DNA from: Labia minor
Taxonomy: Eukaryota > Arthropoda > Insecta > Dermaptera > Spongiphoridae
Assembly: GCA_963082975.1 (NCBI GenBank)
Contig: OY720348.1
Location: forward strand, 69,837,719 to 69,901,718
Direction of reading: 5' to 3'
Length of the DNA stretch: 64,000 nucleotides
Positions 1-11,057 of the stretch are shown here, one piece after another; the stretch's first letter is position 1, and each line of letters opens with the position of its first letter. Below the pieces are notes generated by a model. The model was given only the letters and a program-made list of their open reading frames with translations. It was not told the DNA's origin and made no database searches. The position numbers and the translations under genes are program-made.

Positions 1-540
1 GGCCGTCCATGGCTGGTACACCTATTAAAAGAATCCTTGTCATAAATATTTATAACGTTCATTCATATTGTTAATAAACAAATTCTTAAAGTTTTGTATG
101 AATGTATATAAACCTGAACATGTTCAGAATTGTTTATTTCAAGATCTCAATAAAACAATCAAGAGATTTTATCAAATCACTTACTTTCTTTAGGAAAGTC
201 ATCTTTTATGGTTTTAAGTTTAAATATTCAAACAAATTATTAAACATTTAATAAGACATTTGTTGTCAATGTTATAACCTAAAATAATTTTGGAGTATAA
301 TATTAGGTAGGTTTTTGTTGGTTTTTGTTTAAAATAGATTTCAGCCCCTGGCATGGTCTTTTAAGGTGTTTTATATTTTATATTTAAAAAAACGAAAGAT
401 TGCGTTTAAAAATTTAATAATCTTACATCAAAAAATTAATATTATTCGAACGATAACAAATTCATAAACATAAATATATAAATAATTAAATATAATAATA
501 TAATTATATAAATAGATTTTTTTCCTAAATTCATAATTTC

Positions 541-686
541 GCCAAAGATGTGTAATGTAATTGGTCGACATCAACGCCAACTATCAATGATACGATTAAA
601 TACATAAGCTTTCCGGAAGTCGCATTTACGTGTCACATCTCAACTGTTTATCTAATTATAAAGGCTCATTCTTTAATCAATTAAAA
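541..686 (+). promoter_or_regulatory. Putative promoter of ZNF copy 1
   Basis: This 146-bp segment directly precedes the start codon and is almost identical (one mismatch that I can see) to the segment upstream of ZNF copy 2 on the other strand. It holds an inverted CCAAT box (ATTGG, 560-564), an ETS-like site (CCGGAAGT, 613-620), a TACGTG core (627-632) and TATAAA (657-662). The TATAAA lies only 25 nt before the ATG, so it may not be a working TATA box. Copy 3 lacks this segment. Factor binding is inferred from motifs only. Confidence 0.45.
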
Positions 687-1989
687 ATGGATCTTCATTC
701 ACAAGAAAACGCAAACTATCCAATATATATAGGTAATTTTTATTTCTATGTTTTTTTTATCTAATGTAATGTTATAATTTTTTATTTAATAACAAGAAAA
801 GGAAAGAAAAAAAAAACCTCGGGAACTAACCCATTTGGCCATTACATTACATGATGATTAAATACTTAAATACATAACAATATAAAGTATCATTAAATTA
901 TAATTAAAATATAATATTATATTATAAAAAAAATTTTTAAACGACTCAAAATTATTTTGTAAATAAAATAGAATACAAGTAATATTCTATAGGAAGTTGA
1001 ATTATACTTTTAATATCAACATAAAGGGAGTCAATTGCTTTTATATTTTTTAAATAAATGATTTATATCTGCCACTATTTCATTATTACAATCACAAAAT
1101 GGATGATCTCTTAAATTAAATAGATAAAGTTTATGCGGGGTGGTAGCATGATTGAATCTTAATCTTAAAATTAATAATTGTCACTAAAATTATTTTTTTT
1201 AATATTATTTGTAATGATATTATTCCTTAAATTGAATTATAAAATAGTTACATATATAAAAATTTAATGATAACGAAAACAATTCTTTTTTTAGGTCCTC
1301 TATACCCTTGTGTATATTGCCATACCAATTTTATAAGCGAGGAATTTTTATTAAAACATCTAAAAAAATGTTTTCATAAAAATTTATTTTCAATTTTAAA
1401 AAATCAATTAAAAATGAAAAAGGATACAGAGAAATATTTAGACGAAAATTTTAAAGAAGAAACTGATTCAAACCATACAGAAGAGAATCAGTTTGAATGT
1501 AACTATTGTGAAAAGAAATTTAAGGTTAAATCAACTTTAAATAGACATTTATTAGTTCATACTGGAGAAAAACCTTTTCAATGTAATTATTGTGAAAACA
1601 AATTTAATAATAAATCCTCTTTAAATAGACATTTATTAATTCATACAAGAGAAAAAGATCGTGAATGTAATTATTGTAAAAAGAAATTCATTAAGAAATC
1701 AAATTTACAACAACATATATTAATCCATACAGGAGAAAAACCTTTTCAATGTAATTATTGTGAGAAAAAATTTAATGTGAAATCAAATTTAAAAACACAT
1801 TTATTAATTCATACAGGAGAAAAACCTTTTGAATGTAATTTTTGTGAAAAAAAATTTAACCAAAAAATACATTTAAAATCACATTTAATATTTCATACAA
1901 GAGAAAAAACTTTTGAATGTAATTTTTGTAAAAAGAAATTTATTCATAAATCAAGTTTAGGTAGACATTTATTAATACATAATGTTTGA
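687..1989 (+). CDS. C2H2 zinc-finger protein, ZNF copy 1 (two exons)
   Basis: Exons are 687-732 and 1295-1989, joined by a 562-nt GT-AG intron in phase 1 (donor GTAATTTT, acceptor TTTTTTTAG). The protein is 246 aa. Exon 1 encodes [15 protein letters not shown]. Exon 2 opens GPLYPCVYC and forms a C2HC knuckle (C21-x2-C24-x12-H37-x3-C41), then a charged spacer and six C2H2 fingers from about residue 82 in 28-residue steps with TGEKPF or TREK linkers. The usual role of the family is sequence-specific nuclear DNA binding. Contact residues (-1,3,6) differ between fingers: VTR, NSR, KNQ, VNT, QHS, HSR. The short exon 1 is supported because it recurs with the same phase and splice sites in the two other copies. 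An alternative start at 1267 would lie inside the intron. I see no KRAB, ZAD, BTB or SET domain. Confidence 0.85.
740..1175 (-). mobile_element. LINE 3'-end fragment in the intron of ZNF copy 1
   Basis: Antisense to the gene, the intron holds the damaged C-terminus of a Jockey-like LINE plus its 3' UTR (motif ATGGGTTAGTTCCCGAGG on the minus strand). It is the same insertion as in copy 2 at 21905-22320. Here about 10 nt around the 'FLGCK' codons are lost, breaking the frame. It is absent from copy 3, so it inserted before copies 1 and 2 duplicated. Confidence 0.65.
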
Positions 1990-2217
1990 AACTTTATAAA
2001 AATCCTTATTTTAATTCTTAAGAAATTTTATAAAAATTTTTATTTTTCCTGCACTCCAAACAATTTTTGTATCAAATCACTTAATTTCTTTAGGGAAGTC
2101 ATCTTTTATGGTTTTTAATTTCTGTGCATCTTCCTTAAAATAATCAAGAATATTAAAAAAATAAAATAAAAATGAAATATCATCAATTATATATAAATTT
2201 TTATTTTTGAAAATGAA

Positions 2218-2266
2218 ATTATTACATATTAATGATCTTTTTTAAAATAAAATGATTTCGATCAAG

Positions 2267-2302
<36 letters not shown>

Positions 2303-2545
2303 GCTCATTCCATACTTCCTTTCTAAAAACATTTATTTATTTTTAACCTTGTTTCAACAACAAATACAGTTACACATTGATAACACCAAATACTCTACAA
2401 TTTCATTCTAACAAGACAAAAATCCAATAATAAATAAATAATATAAATTGTTTCGGTTTGGAATTTTAGATTTAATTGAATTGTGTATACCTAAATCCTA
2501 TATAGAAATTGAACTAGTGAATAAAGTTCTTATAAAGATAATAAA
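2218..2545 (+). repeat. Dispersed repeat, copy 1 (second copy at 4696-5006)
   Basis: The block with ATTAATGATCTTTTTTAAAA, then CTCGGTTTGGAATTTTAGAT-like sequence (TTTCGGTTTGG here) and TACCTAAATCCTAT recurs at 4696-5006 in the same orientation. The first copy has gained a TA microsatellite (2270-2297). No coding potential or ends are visible, so it is probably part of a degraded transposon. Confidence 0.6.
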
Positions 2546-2759
2546 TCTTTTAATTTTTTTAATTATTCATTCAATAATTTTATTTCTTAAATAGATTTTA
2601 ATAATAATTTTTAATGAATTATAGTGTAATTGGATTGTGATATTGGAATAGAATATAGTGGTATAAAAGTTAAGAGAAATCAAGCATTTTTAACAAAAAA
2701 TATTTACAAAAGAAATTTCAACTATTGGATAAAAATGATAAAAGTTAAATAAAAATGAT

Positions 2760-2880
2760 ATCAAGAAACTATGAAAAATTATTAAAGGGTTTTTTTTTGA
2801 CAAAATAATATCCAATCGCTTAGAAGTTAGACAACCTGAAGTACCATCACAGGACATGTCTATAATTTTAAAGTATGTAA
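2760..2880 (+). repeat. Dispersed repeat matching 8130-8224 plus the sequence after the MITE
   Basis: The phrases TTATTAAAGGGTTTTT, AATAATATCCA and TAGACAACC...AGTACCATCACA recur at 8130-8224. At 8225 that second copy is interrupted by a small MITE, so this copy is its empty site. A further shared block (8464-8670 with 5010-5230, containing ACATTTTACAAAGAAT and CTTTCGTTGAA) suggests that these pieces and 2218-2545 belong to one older element. Confidence 0.5.
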
Positions 2881-3010
2881 TAAATTATCCTATCTTATTA
2901 TACTAGCAAAAATTGAATATATATATATGTATATTGGTATTTTTAAAATATTAAAGCGATCGAAGGATTATTTTGATCCCATAGATAATATTTATAAAGA
3001 TAGATCGATC

Positions 3011-3170
3011 TGTATTGGTTTACACCTCAGGAAAAATCATCTTTGTTAGTTTTTTCTTAATTTAAAATAGGAATTAGCAGCGGGCAACGCCGAACAGCGC
3101 TTCCTTAAATACAAAATATTATAAAGATAAATAAAATAAAATTAAAAATATTTATTTTAACAATATTTTG
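3011..3170 (+). mobile_element. Family X fragment
   Basis: Short remnants of the X right half: TGTATTGGTTT, AAATCATCTTTGTTAG and TTTTTTCTTAATTTAAAAT, then ATAAAATAAAATTAAAAATA further on. Both ends of the element are missing and an unrelated GC-richer stretch interrupts it. Confidence 0.4.
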
Positions 3171-3294
3171 TAATTAAATTACGAAATATATATTATGTTA
3201 TATCCCAGGCCATACTTTTCTGTCTTTCAGTGCATTAATAAGTATGTGTAAAGGGCTGTATGTTTTATGACTATTTTTTTTTAATTTATGTTTT

Positions 3295-3330
3295 TTTAAA
3301 GTACCGGCCGCGGCTCGTTGAACCATAAAT
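3295..3330. repeat. Palindromic CCGCGG / GTTGAACCA motif, one of three
   Basis: GTACCGGCCGCGGCTCGTTG here resembles GTACCGAACCGCGATTCGGT at 4615-4640 and GTACTGAACAGCGGTTCGGT at 27203-27230. All continue with GAACCA. This looks like a shared end or hairpin of a degraded repeat; superfamily unknown. Confidence 0.4.
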
Positions 3331-3828
3331 ATATTGCAAGTATAATAAAATTAAATATTTAAATGAAAATAGTAATTTAATATAATAAAATTTATTTTAT
3401 TTTTTTATAAATTATATATTTATTACTTGTATATGAAATATGTAATTAATATATATAAATAAAATATTTGTTGGTTTATACTACCTATCATAGAATCATA
3501 AAAGATAAAATATATAAATTAGTAATAGATAATTGAGAGGTAAAGTTAAAGTGTAACCTGAAAAGATATTAAATAAGTAGATTAATAGACAAAAGGATTG
3601 AAAAATAGAATAGACAACAAACATAATTTTTAAGCAGAAAATAATTATATTTTATAAATATCAATAAATAATAGAAAAAACATATAGCAAGACTTATTAG
3701 AAAGATTTTGTCGGGTAACGGGTAGTCTCTTCTCTATGATCCCAATAGAAAAGATTTCTACTTCAGGGAGTAGCGTCCCTGCCCTCACGTGAGCTCATGA
3801 TTCCTTTCTTGCATAGGAGGCGAATCAT

Positions 3829-4593
3829 GTCCTTTACCCGTTGACTCCTTTCCATCCATTCCCTTACTCTTACTCTTGCCCTCCCCCTCCCCTCCCTTGA
3901 TCCTTCAAAAAATCAAATTTATTTGGATGAAAGAGAATACCTAGCATAGATTCATTAAAAAGAAAAAAAATGAAATATTGTCTCTTATAGAAGACTCAAT
4001 GAGAGTCTCCTATATATCCAGATTACGCCAATTTTTCGACTAGCAAAACCCTGTAAATTCACGAGTGAGACATTTGTTATGAGTGCCTCTGAGAGGACCC
4101 ACCTCTCCAACACTTCACATTAGTAGAAAACTTGGAACCCATATTTATTGTACTCTTTGGAGAATTAGAAAAAACAATCTATTCCATGTTTTACATTTTA
4201 TTAAAATTTTTGACTAAATCTTGTAAATTGTGATCAAGACAAATCAATTGAACATAATTTTAGCCAGATTCTAAATAAAATAGATTTTTAGCATCATTAA
4301 ATCAAAACTTTTAATTAATTTTAATATCGGTTTATTTTTACAATTCAACAAAAATATTGCCTCATAACAACAGATAAAACCTATACGAATAGATTCATTA
4401 TGAAACGCAGATTCATTTTCACTAGTATTATATAATTTTACGGTGCTTCGTTAATTAAATATTAATTATTAAATTTTGACAGATTGAAAAGATTCGCCGC
4501 CATGTCGAATGTCCTTTACCCGTTGACTCCTTTCCATCCATTCTCTTACTATTACTCTTCCCCCCCTCTCCTCCCTTGATCCTTCAAAAAATC
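3829..4593 (+). repeat. Direct repeat pair, pyrimidine-rich
   Basis: A segment of about 88 bp beginning GTCCTTTACCCGTTGACTCC and ending CCTTGATCCTTCAAAAAATC occurs at 3829-3915 and 4503-4593. The spacer (3916-4502) is AT-rich with no gene that I can see. Both copies contain a long CT-rich run. Confidence 0.6.
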
Positions 4594-5757
4594 ATAAGGA
4601 ATAATATTTTTAAAGTACCGAACCGCGATTCGGTGAACCACGTACTCTTAATTATATAGAAGTCTATTTTCATTTTTATTCTCGTGCTGTATTTTGTTAC
4701 ATATTAATGATCTTTTTTAAAATAAAATGGTATCGATTAAGCCATATATTATGCTCACTCCATACTTCTTAAAAACATCTATTTATTTATAAGCTTGTTT
4801 TAACAATAAACACAGGTTCACCTTGATAACTCCAAATACTCGACAATTTCATACTTGCAAATGACAAAAATCCAATAATAAATAAATAATACATATTGTC
4901 TCGGTTTGGAATTTTAGATTTATTTGAATTGAATACCTAAATCCTATTTAGAAATCCTTTCATCCTTTATCGAAGTGAATAAAGTTTTTATCTAGGTAAT
5001 CAATCTTCTCTATAATTATAATCTCATAATTGGTACTAAACTCAATATTTCTTGATCGCATCAACCATATTCCTCTAGCCATTCCATATCATCATATTTC
5101 AGAAAATACATTTTACAAAGAATTCAATTTTGAAATACCTTTCTTGTCATCTTAAGTGAAAATACTTATGATAGGAATATATTAATTCCTTTCGTTGAAC
5201 TAGGAGGAGGGTATGATACGGCATAGAAATGGCGGCCGTTACATAATAGACCAAGGAAAGTTGGATGAATTTAATTAAATTAACTCAAGAGTTTGATTAT
5301 ATTATAAATGAACATGCAGTGAACCATCCATAAGATGGACTATGTGTCTATTTTGGAAATTGCGTTACTTCCAGAGAAAATTGTAATATAGGTTTATAAG
5401 AATAATATTACCATTTACTCTGATATAGGCTATACCATAGGTGAACCACTCACGAGAAAAAAAAATATTTTCTTATAGGTACCAGGTAATTAAGTAACAT
5501 TAGTTATTGTTAATTAAATTAAAATGGATAAACAAACAATTTCTTAAATTCTTTAAATATAATAAAAATCATATTTTCAAATTAATTTTATTTGTAAAAC
5601 AATGTAATTTTAAATATTGCAATATAGAAACTTTATTTTTTGTATTTTTAATTATAATATTATGATATGTCACGAAATCATGAACCAAAGAATGAATAGA
5701 ACATAGAAATAATAAAAAAAAATTCTTTCCTCAAGCTAAATATTTTTTTTTCTAAAG

Positions 5758-5978
5758 TTTATTCAGTGACATTGGAGAGGAAAGAATAGCGAAAAATATA
5801 TTGGTGGGGAGGCCGATTGGGAAACGTCCGCTTGGAAGACTAAGTCGGTGGACATTGTAGGAAGGGGCGTAAGAGAGATGGGAGAGGGTCAGAATTAGAT
5901 GGTTGTGGCTCAGGATAGGGACATTTGGAGAAATGTGGTTGTTGTTGCCAAAAGCCACAGAGAGAGATAGATAAATTA
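5758..5978 (+). mobile_element. GATA-tailed LINE, 3'-end fragment
   Basis: Decayed codons for the end of the LINE protein (GAGAGGAAAGAATAGCGAAA, then GGGAAACGTCCGCTTGGAAG) run into the usual 3' end with GCCACAGAGAGAGATAGATA. Only the last 220 bp remain, as expected of 5'-truncated target-primed insertion. Small ORFs here are by-products. Confidence 0.7.
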
Positions 5979-6239
5979 TCTATTGACAATGTAAAATATA
6001 CAAAAAGTAAACGTGATTTTATCTCAACTGATAAATTGAATAAAATGATAGTAAATAGTAATTGTATCCTATTCGAAATTAACATTGGCTCTTTTGTTAG
6101 TTGCTCGGCCATTAACGATTAAATATAAAGGTATATAAACAGAAAGGTGGGGTGGGGGAGATGGGAATGATTGAAATTTATGAAACCATGCTACTTATTA
6201 TGCTTATATTTTTTTGTCCTTATTATAATAGTAAAAATT

Positions 6240-7150
6240 ATTATACTTATACAAATATACATATAAATATGTATCTTTGTATTTCTGATCTTAAATTTGT
6301 GCACAAGACTTTAATAAAATTCATGTATTAGAAAATTTTGTATAGCTCTCATTAAAAAGATAAAATATTTTAATATATTTCTTAATTAAAAAAATTAATT
6401 AATAACAGGTGCCAATTAATGTCCATATCAAAACATTAGAATGATTCAATGTGCCTTTGGACATCATTATACATATTTATATATACATATTTATGTTTTA
6501 TGTTATTAATAACTTTTGTATAAATATTATGTAATTATTTGATTTTTAAAAAGAGTATTCTCTCTAAAATAAACAAAAAAAAATATCCATGAAGTTAGAA
6601 ACATAATAATATATAAACTATTATAATAGAAGAGATTTTAAATATTATTTCTTTTATTATATTGATATAAAATTTATTTTATTATACTAGGATAAATTGT
6701 ATATATCAATGACTTTCTGATCTTAAAAATTGCTATTATAAATATATTATATATATGAATTTTTAAAAAAATTTCTTTAATTGATATATTCATGTAAAAT
6801 AATAATTAAAGAATATCATATTTCAATTAAAAAAAATATCCAATAAATATGATACAATAATATTAAATTGCTTTAATTTAAATAATATTTTATTATTATA
6901 AATATAAATATATATTTAAATTTTTGAATAATTTTGTGTGTGCATTTTTAGAATTAAAATTAGTATTTTTATATTCTTAGTAGAATATGTATGGATATAT
7001 TCTCTGAACCGAGGGAGGCATTAAATGAACAGCGCGAGGATTTAAATAAATTCTTATAAAATGTTTTATATCAAAAATTAATTTCTGTTTTTTGAAAAAA
7101 GAAATTGATTGATATTTCTTTTGTAGAAATTTCGGACAGAGGTAAATAAA
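6240..7150 (+). repeat. Dispersed family K, copy 1
   Basis: The family is recognised by an ordered set of phrases: TTTCTGATCTT...TGTGCACA, TTTTAATAAAATTC, CATGAAGTTAG.AACATAAT, AGAA.ATGTATGGATA, GAACCGAGGGAGGC and AAAGAAATTGATTGATAT. Other copies lie at about 26545-27110, 30336-30916, 51190-51575 (inverted) and 62673-64000. No ORF is conserved. A TAAA microsatellite (7143-7172) sits at the end. It is probably an old non-autonomous element. Confidence 0.6.
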
Positions 7151-7229
7151 TAAATAAATAAATAAATAAATATTTAAAAAAATAGAATGATTAGAAATCC
7201 TTCTAAATGACCTTAATACTTGCATTTAA

Positions 7230-8129
7230 TAAAAAATGAATTTTTAAAAGTACTGACATGAGTAACGCTTCGTTACTTTTTATGTGGGTAATAATCAATG
7301 TTTAGCACATTCTTTTGAAAATAATCTCAATATTTATATAACGAATTTGAAAATAGAAATCAATTATAGATTATATGTGAAATAATTTAAAAAAAAAAAC
7401 AAAACAAAACAAAACAACGAATTGTGGTCTTAATTGACAGAGGAAGTGAAATTGAACCTTCCCTCTCTCCCTTAAAAAAATACTTTCTATTTTATAAATT
7501 TCAATCATATATAATGATTAAAAATTGAAATGGTACACACATTGACATGTTACCTCCTGGAGATGCATATCATCTGCAGGTGAGAGTTATAAATGAGATT
7601 GAAAATTAATACATAATCAGAAGCCATTTTGATTTTTATATAAACAAACGAAACACAAATTAAATTTTATTAAAAGAGTGGAAAAGAAAAGAAGATTTCA
7701 TTTAAGTTATATTTTAATTAAAAATCTCCCTCTCGAGTTAATAAATGAATAAAATCTACCCATTTCTGTTTTTTTATCTTCTTTTCAATAAATCTTTATA
7801 TTTATATATTTATGTATAAATTTTAAGTTGTTCTTATTTGTAAAATATAGATTTATTTTATGTATTTCTTTCTAAACTCAACAAAGCAAATAATAAATTA
7901 TGTTCATAAAAGAATATTTAAAGTCTGACAACTTTTACTGGAAAGCGATTTAAATATTGTAAGTTACTCAATTTTCGTAACCAATTTTATACTATATATT
8001 GTCAAGTGACATGCCCCTATAAAACTTGCCAATTAAAGAAGTTTTTATCAATTCTTTTGGATTTCTAACGTTTATTTATATATTAAACTCATTTTTTCTT
8101 ATTCACAGTAGGTTAAATAAAAACAATAT
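7230..8129. other. AT-rich intergenic stretch
   Basis: No gene, RNA or element with definable ends seen. A short A-rich AAAAC run (7388-7416) is the only low-complexity feature. Confidence 0.5.
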
Positions 8130-8224
8130 CAAAAGATTATATAAAAATTGTTAAAGGGTTTTTCTGTATAATATAATATCCATTGGGTCCGCCTGGAAGT
8201 TAGACGACCAGAAATACCATCACA

Positions 8225-8379
8225 CAGCGTCCCCTCTAGCATTTACGGCGCCCTGGGAAAATGAATAAATTGGCGCCCCTATATTCGTAAAATTTATTAC
8301 ATTCATAAACAAAATGCCGTCCTTCAGATTTTCCGCCCCGGACAAATGCCCGTTTTGCCGTCTTCTAGAGCGGGCCCTG
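8225..8379. mobile_element. hAT-like MITE (155 bp)
   Basis: Ends CAGCGTCCCCTCTAG and CTAGAGCGGGCCCTG are imperfect inverted repeats (about 12 of 15). It contains GGCGCCC / GGCGCCCC stretches. It interrupts the repeat whose uninterrupted version is at 2760-2880, and CATCAC flanks both sides, consistent with a degraded 8-bp target duplication. No transposase. Confidence 0.55.
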
Positions 8380-8839
8380 CATCACTATCACTAAGGATAT
8401 AATTTCTAAATATATTTAATACATTTTTTTTTTATTTATTAAATTAATTAATCTAGAAATCTATTTCCAGCCATCCCATATCCCGAGCCATTTCCACTCA
8501 ATTTTATTGCCTTATTGTGCAATATTCGTTACTTCTCTGTGATTTCATCTTATTTCAGATCATACATTTTACAAAGAATCCAATTTTCAAATACTTTTCT
8601 TATCACCATAAGTGAAAATACATATATATTCCTTTCGTTGAATTAGGAGGAGGCTATGTACTCATAGAAAAATTAATTTATTTTTATTTAAAAAATTTTT
8701 AATTAATATTTAAACAAACTTTCTTCACCATATTTGTTTAGAAACGATAATAAATTGGAATAAATAAGAATGAAATTTTGCCGAGATAAAAATAGTAGTG
8801 GGGTTTAGGGTTTATTATATAGTGCTGAAACGAAGTAAA

Positions 8840-9155
8840 ATGTCGATGACAAATCCGAGAGGCACTCCCGATTTCATATTCTGTCGCGATGCATCTGTAA
8901 CACGGCCATTGGCAGAAAACGGCGTACGCCTTTTTGGTGTCTAGGCGCCGGGTCGCAAGTGGCTCAACGCCCGACTTTATTGCCCAGACAAGGTTAGAGA
9001 ATCCACTGGATATTTTCGACGATGAATCACTTTCGTGGATCCTGGATCAAGTTGACTCTTCGACTGAGACCTGGCAGGAATTCTCTTTAACGTCCAGGAG
9101 AGAAACATCGTTTCTCTTTCTTTCATTCATTTCCTATGGTCCTTTCCCCAGTTGA
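8840..9155 (+). other. Base-balanced block, possible exon or pseudogene
   Basis: The block looks clearly richer in G and C than its flanks and holds two overlapping open stretches. One starts at ATG 8840 and reads MSMTNPRGTPDFIFCRDASV until a stop at the TAG after LFGV. The other is open from 8934 to 9155 and includes NPLDIFDDESLSWILDQV. A single frameshift would join them. I do not recognise the product and found no confident splice sites. It could be a decayed gene fragment or an exon. Confidence 0.3.
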
Positions 9156-9891
9156 GACTCCAAGATTACTTTTTACTATATTTCAAAAATCCAATTTTAC
9201 CTTGTTACACTCAATACGTATCCCAAAAAGAAATTTTATATACCGAGAACTTAAATGCTTCCAATGAAATTATAAAATACTATATTTTATTAAAATTGTT
9301 ATTCGGAAAAAAAAAAAATTTATTATCTATTCTATTTTTAAATTACTCTTTCAAGTTCATTCTCTCTCTCTCTTTAATTGAATCAACTTAAACTTTTATA
9401 CAATTTCTTTAAAATTAAATTTATTTTTCATCTTTTAAGATTGTCTTTCTATTTATTTTAAATGAAATTGTTTGTTTAGTTACCTTTTTTTTTTAATTAA
9501 TTAATTTTCAAATATTTAAATTAAAAAACACTTGACTTTGATATTAATATTAGTTTGAAATTTAGATACCCACTCATGTTTACAGTTAAAATAGGATATT
9601 ATGATAACAATAAAAAGAAAAAACTTTAGTGTACTCTAGATTTTGTAACTTTATGTTTTCAAAACAAACAAAATGAAATTCAATAGATGAAAAATATTTG
9701 ATTAAATTGTTAGATGAATAAGCATGTTAATGATTATTTTAATAAATAATGTTTCTCAAAGACAGTAAAGGCTTAAAACCAAAAATATTGTTTAGGAAAA
9801 AGAAAGAAATTTATAAATAAGTTTTAGAGAATTTTTATTAATTTTAGTCAGTCAGTTAATATTAGTTAACACTCTTCTTAAATATAAAAGT
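9156..9891. other. AT-rich intergenic stretch
   Basis: Apart from a CT-repeat near 9360 I see nothing but AT-rich sequence; open frames here have low-complexity composition. Confidence 0.5.
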
Positions 9892-10244
9892 CAATGATTC
9901 TCAACCTTTTTTTTACCGCGGCACACTTTTACGAGTTAAAAATTTGGCGGCATACAAAGAAAATGATAAGTGTAAAAGTTATTTAATTATTTACGATATT
10001 GAAAAAATTGAAAAGTCGAAAATGTTTAAGAGTCTGAGCGCAAAAACATTTTACCGTTTTTTTTTAGAACCAAATTGAAAAAAATTGACAAAAAAGTCGG
10101 AAATGTTTAAGAGGCTGATCGCAAAAACTTTTTTTTACTTTTTTTTAGAACCATATTGATAAATACATTTGTAAAATTTGGCGGACCATTTTGATAATCT
10201 CGCGGCACACAAAAGTGCCGAGGAACAGTGGTTGAGAATCACTG
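9892..10244. mobile_element. hAT MITE with CAGTGATTCTCAACC ends (353 bp)
   Basis: The left end CAATGATTCTCAACC and right end GGTTGAGAATCACTG form a 15-bp TIR with one mismatch. This is a typical hAT terminus in animals. Subterminal CGCGGCACAC motifs are also inverted. Flanks ATAAAAGT and ATATAAGG match at 6 of 8 positions, as for an aged 8-bp duplication. The interior is AT-rich and non-coding, with an internal near-duplication (GGAAATGTTTAAGAGGCTGA type). Confidence 0.75.
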
Positions 10245-10601
10245 ATATAAGGTAATACTGAGGAATATGACATGTGTTTTCTATATCTCTAAAACTAACC
10301 CTTTTGGTGTGGGAAAGGGATTGGGAGACAATAGTAGTCATTTATCCGACCTGAAGTAGCGTGTCTATCTTAATTATAAGCGAACCGTCGGGAAAGGAAC
10401 AATTGTTTTGTCCAACAACTTAAAGATCAACAAAGCGTAATTTCATCATATTTATTTCAAAGGCTCGTAATTTGTTTTCTTTTGCAATTTTTAAAATTAA
10501 TATTAAGACTTATTTATTCATATATCCGTCGTGGTTTACTATTTGCAAGTCTTTTTCTAAAATATATATATATATTTGCTTTATTTTTCAACATTCAAGA
10601 T
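10245..10601. other. Intergenic stretch
   Basis: No gene seen. There is a TA run near 10563-10577. Confidence 0.45.
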
Positions 10602-11057
10602 AGCTGAGACCTGTACGATGTCAGCTGAACGTGTGCGAAATATTTTGCACAACCTTTTGAATATGGAAAACGTTGAGGGGTGCCGCGTTTGCTAACGTTA
10701 AACCAAAAACTGCTTCGAAAAACCATAGCTGAGACCTGTACGATGTCAGCTGAACGTGTGCGAAATATTTTGCACAACCTTTTGAATATGGAAAGCTTTG
10801 AGGGGTGCCGCGTTTGCTAACGTTAAACCAAAAACTGCTTCGAAAAACCATTTCTACCGACAATTTGGCGCTGTAGGCGTAATCCAAACGAATTTTTGCG
10901 TCGATTCATAACTGTTGATGAGACTTAAATTAATTGAAACACCGGTATGAGAAATGTATCAGTGTTGATGGAGATTATGTTGAAAAATATAGCAAAAAAA
11001 AATTTAAAAACATCGTATTTCTTGGTCAGGCCCGAAACTTTTCACCCCACCCTCGTA
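10602..11057 (+). pseudogene. mariner transposase relic with internal 125-bp tandem duplication
   Basis: Decayed mauritiana-type mariner: MSAERVRNILHNLLNME at the helix-turn-helix side, then codons like FLRRFITVDE around the first catalytic Asp, ending in CCCACCCTCGTA, a mariner-type terminus. The first part (10602-10726) is repeated directly at 10727-10851 with few differences. Many stops are present and the middle of the transposase is deleted. Confidence 0.65.

Larger units (their letters stand above)
169..2121 (+). repeat. Direct repeat pair flanking ZNF copy 1
   Basis: A motif of about 50 bp starting TATCAAATCACTTA and containing AAGTCATCTTTTATGG occurs at 169-221 and again at 2071-2121, on either side of the gene unit and in the same orientation. 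This is what a head-to-tail tandem array of about 1.9-kb units would leave if the downstream unit were truncated. Between stop codon and second repeat (1990-2070) the sequence matches the 3' flank of copy 2 (17863-17930, inverted). Confidence 0.5.

Noticed and set aside
657-662. TATA box of ZNF copy 1
   Set aside because: TATAAA is only 25 nt before the ATG, leaving almost no 5' UTR; kept only as a note within the promoter entry.
1267-1294. Start codon at 1267 for ZNF copy 1
   Set aside because: These codons span the intron's pyrimidine tract and acceptor. The same intron residue pattern in copies 2 and 3 shows they are removed by splicing.
3700-3915. tRNA or SINE in the base-balanced stretch
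   Set aside because: No A or B box in plausible spacing on either strand; only the short direct repeat is supported.
5752-6122. Three overlapping small open frames
   Set aside because: They are mostly antisense or out-of-frame readings of the LINE 3' end at 5758-5978.
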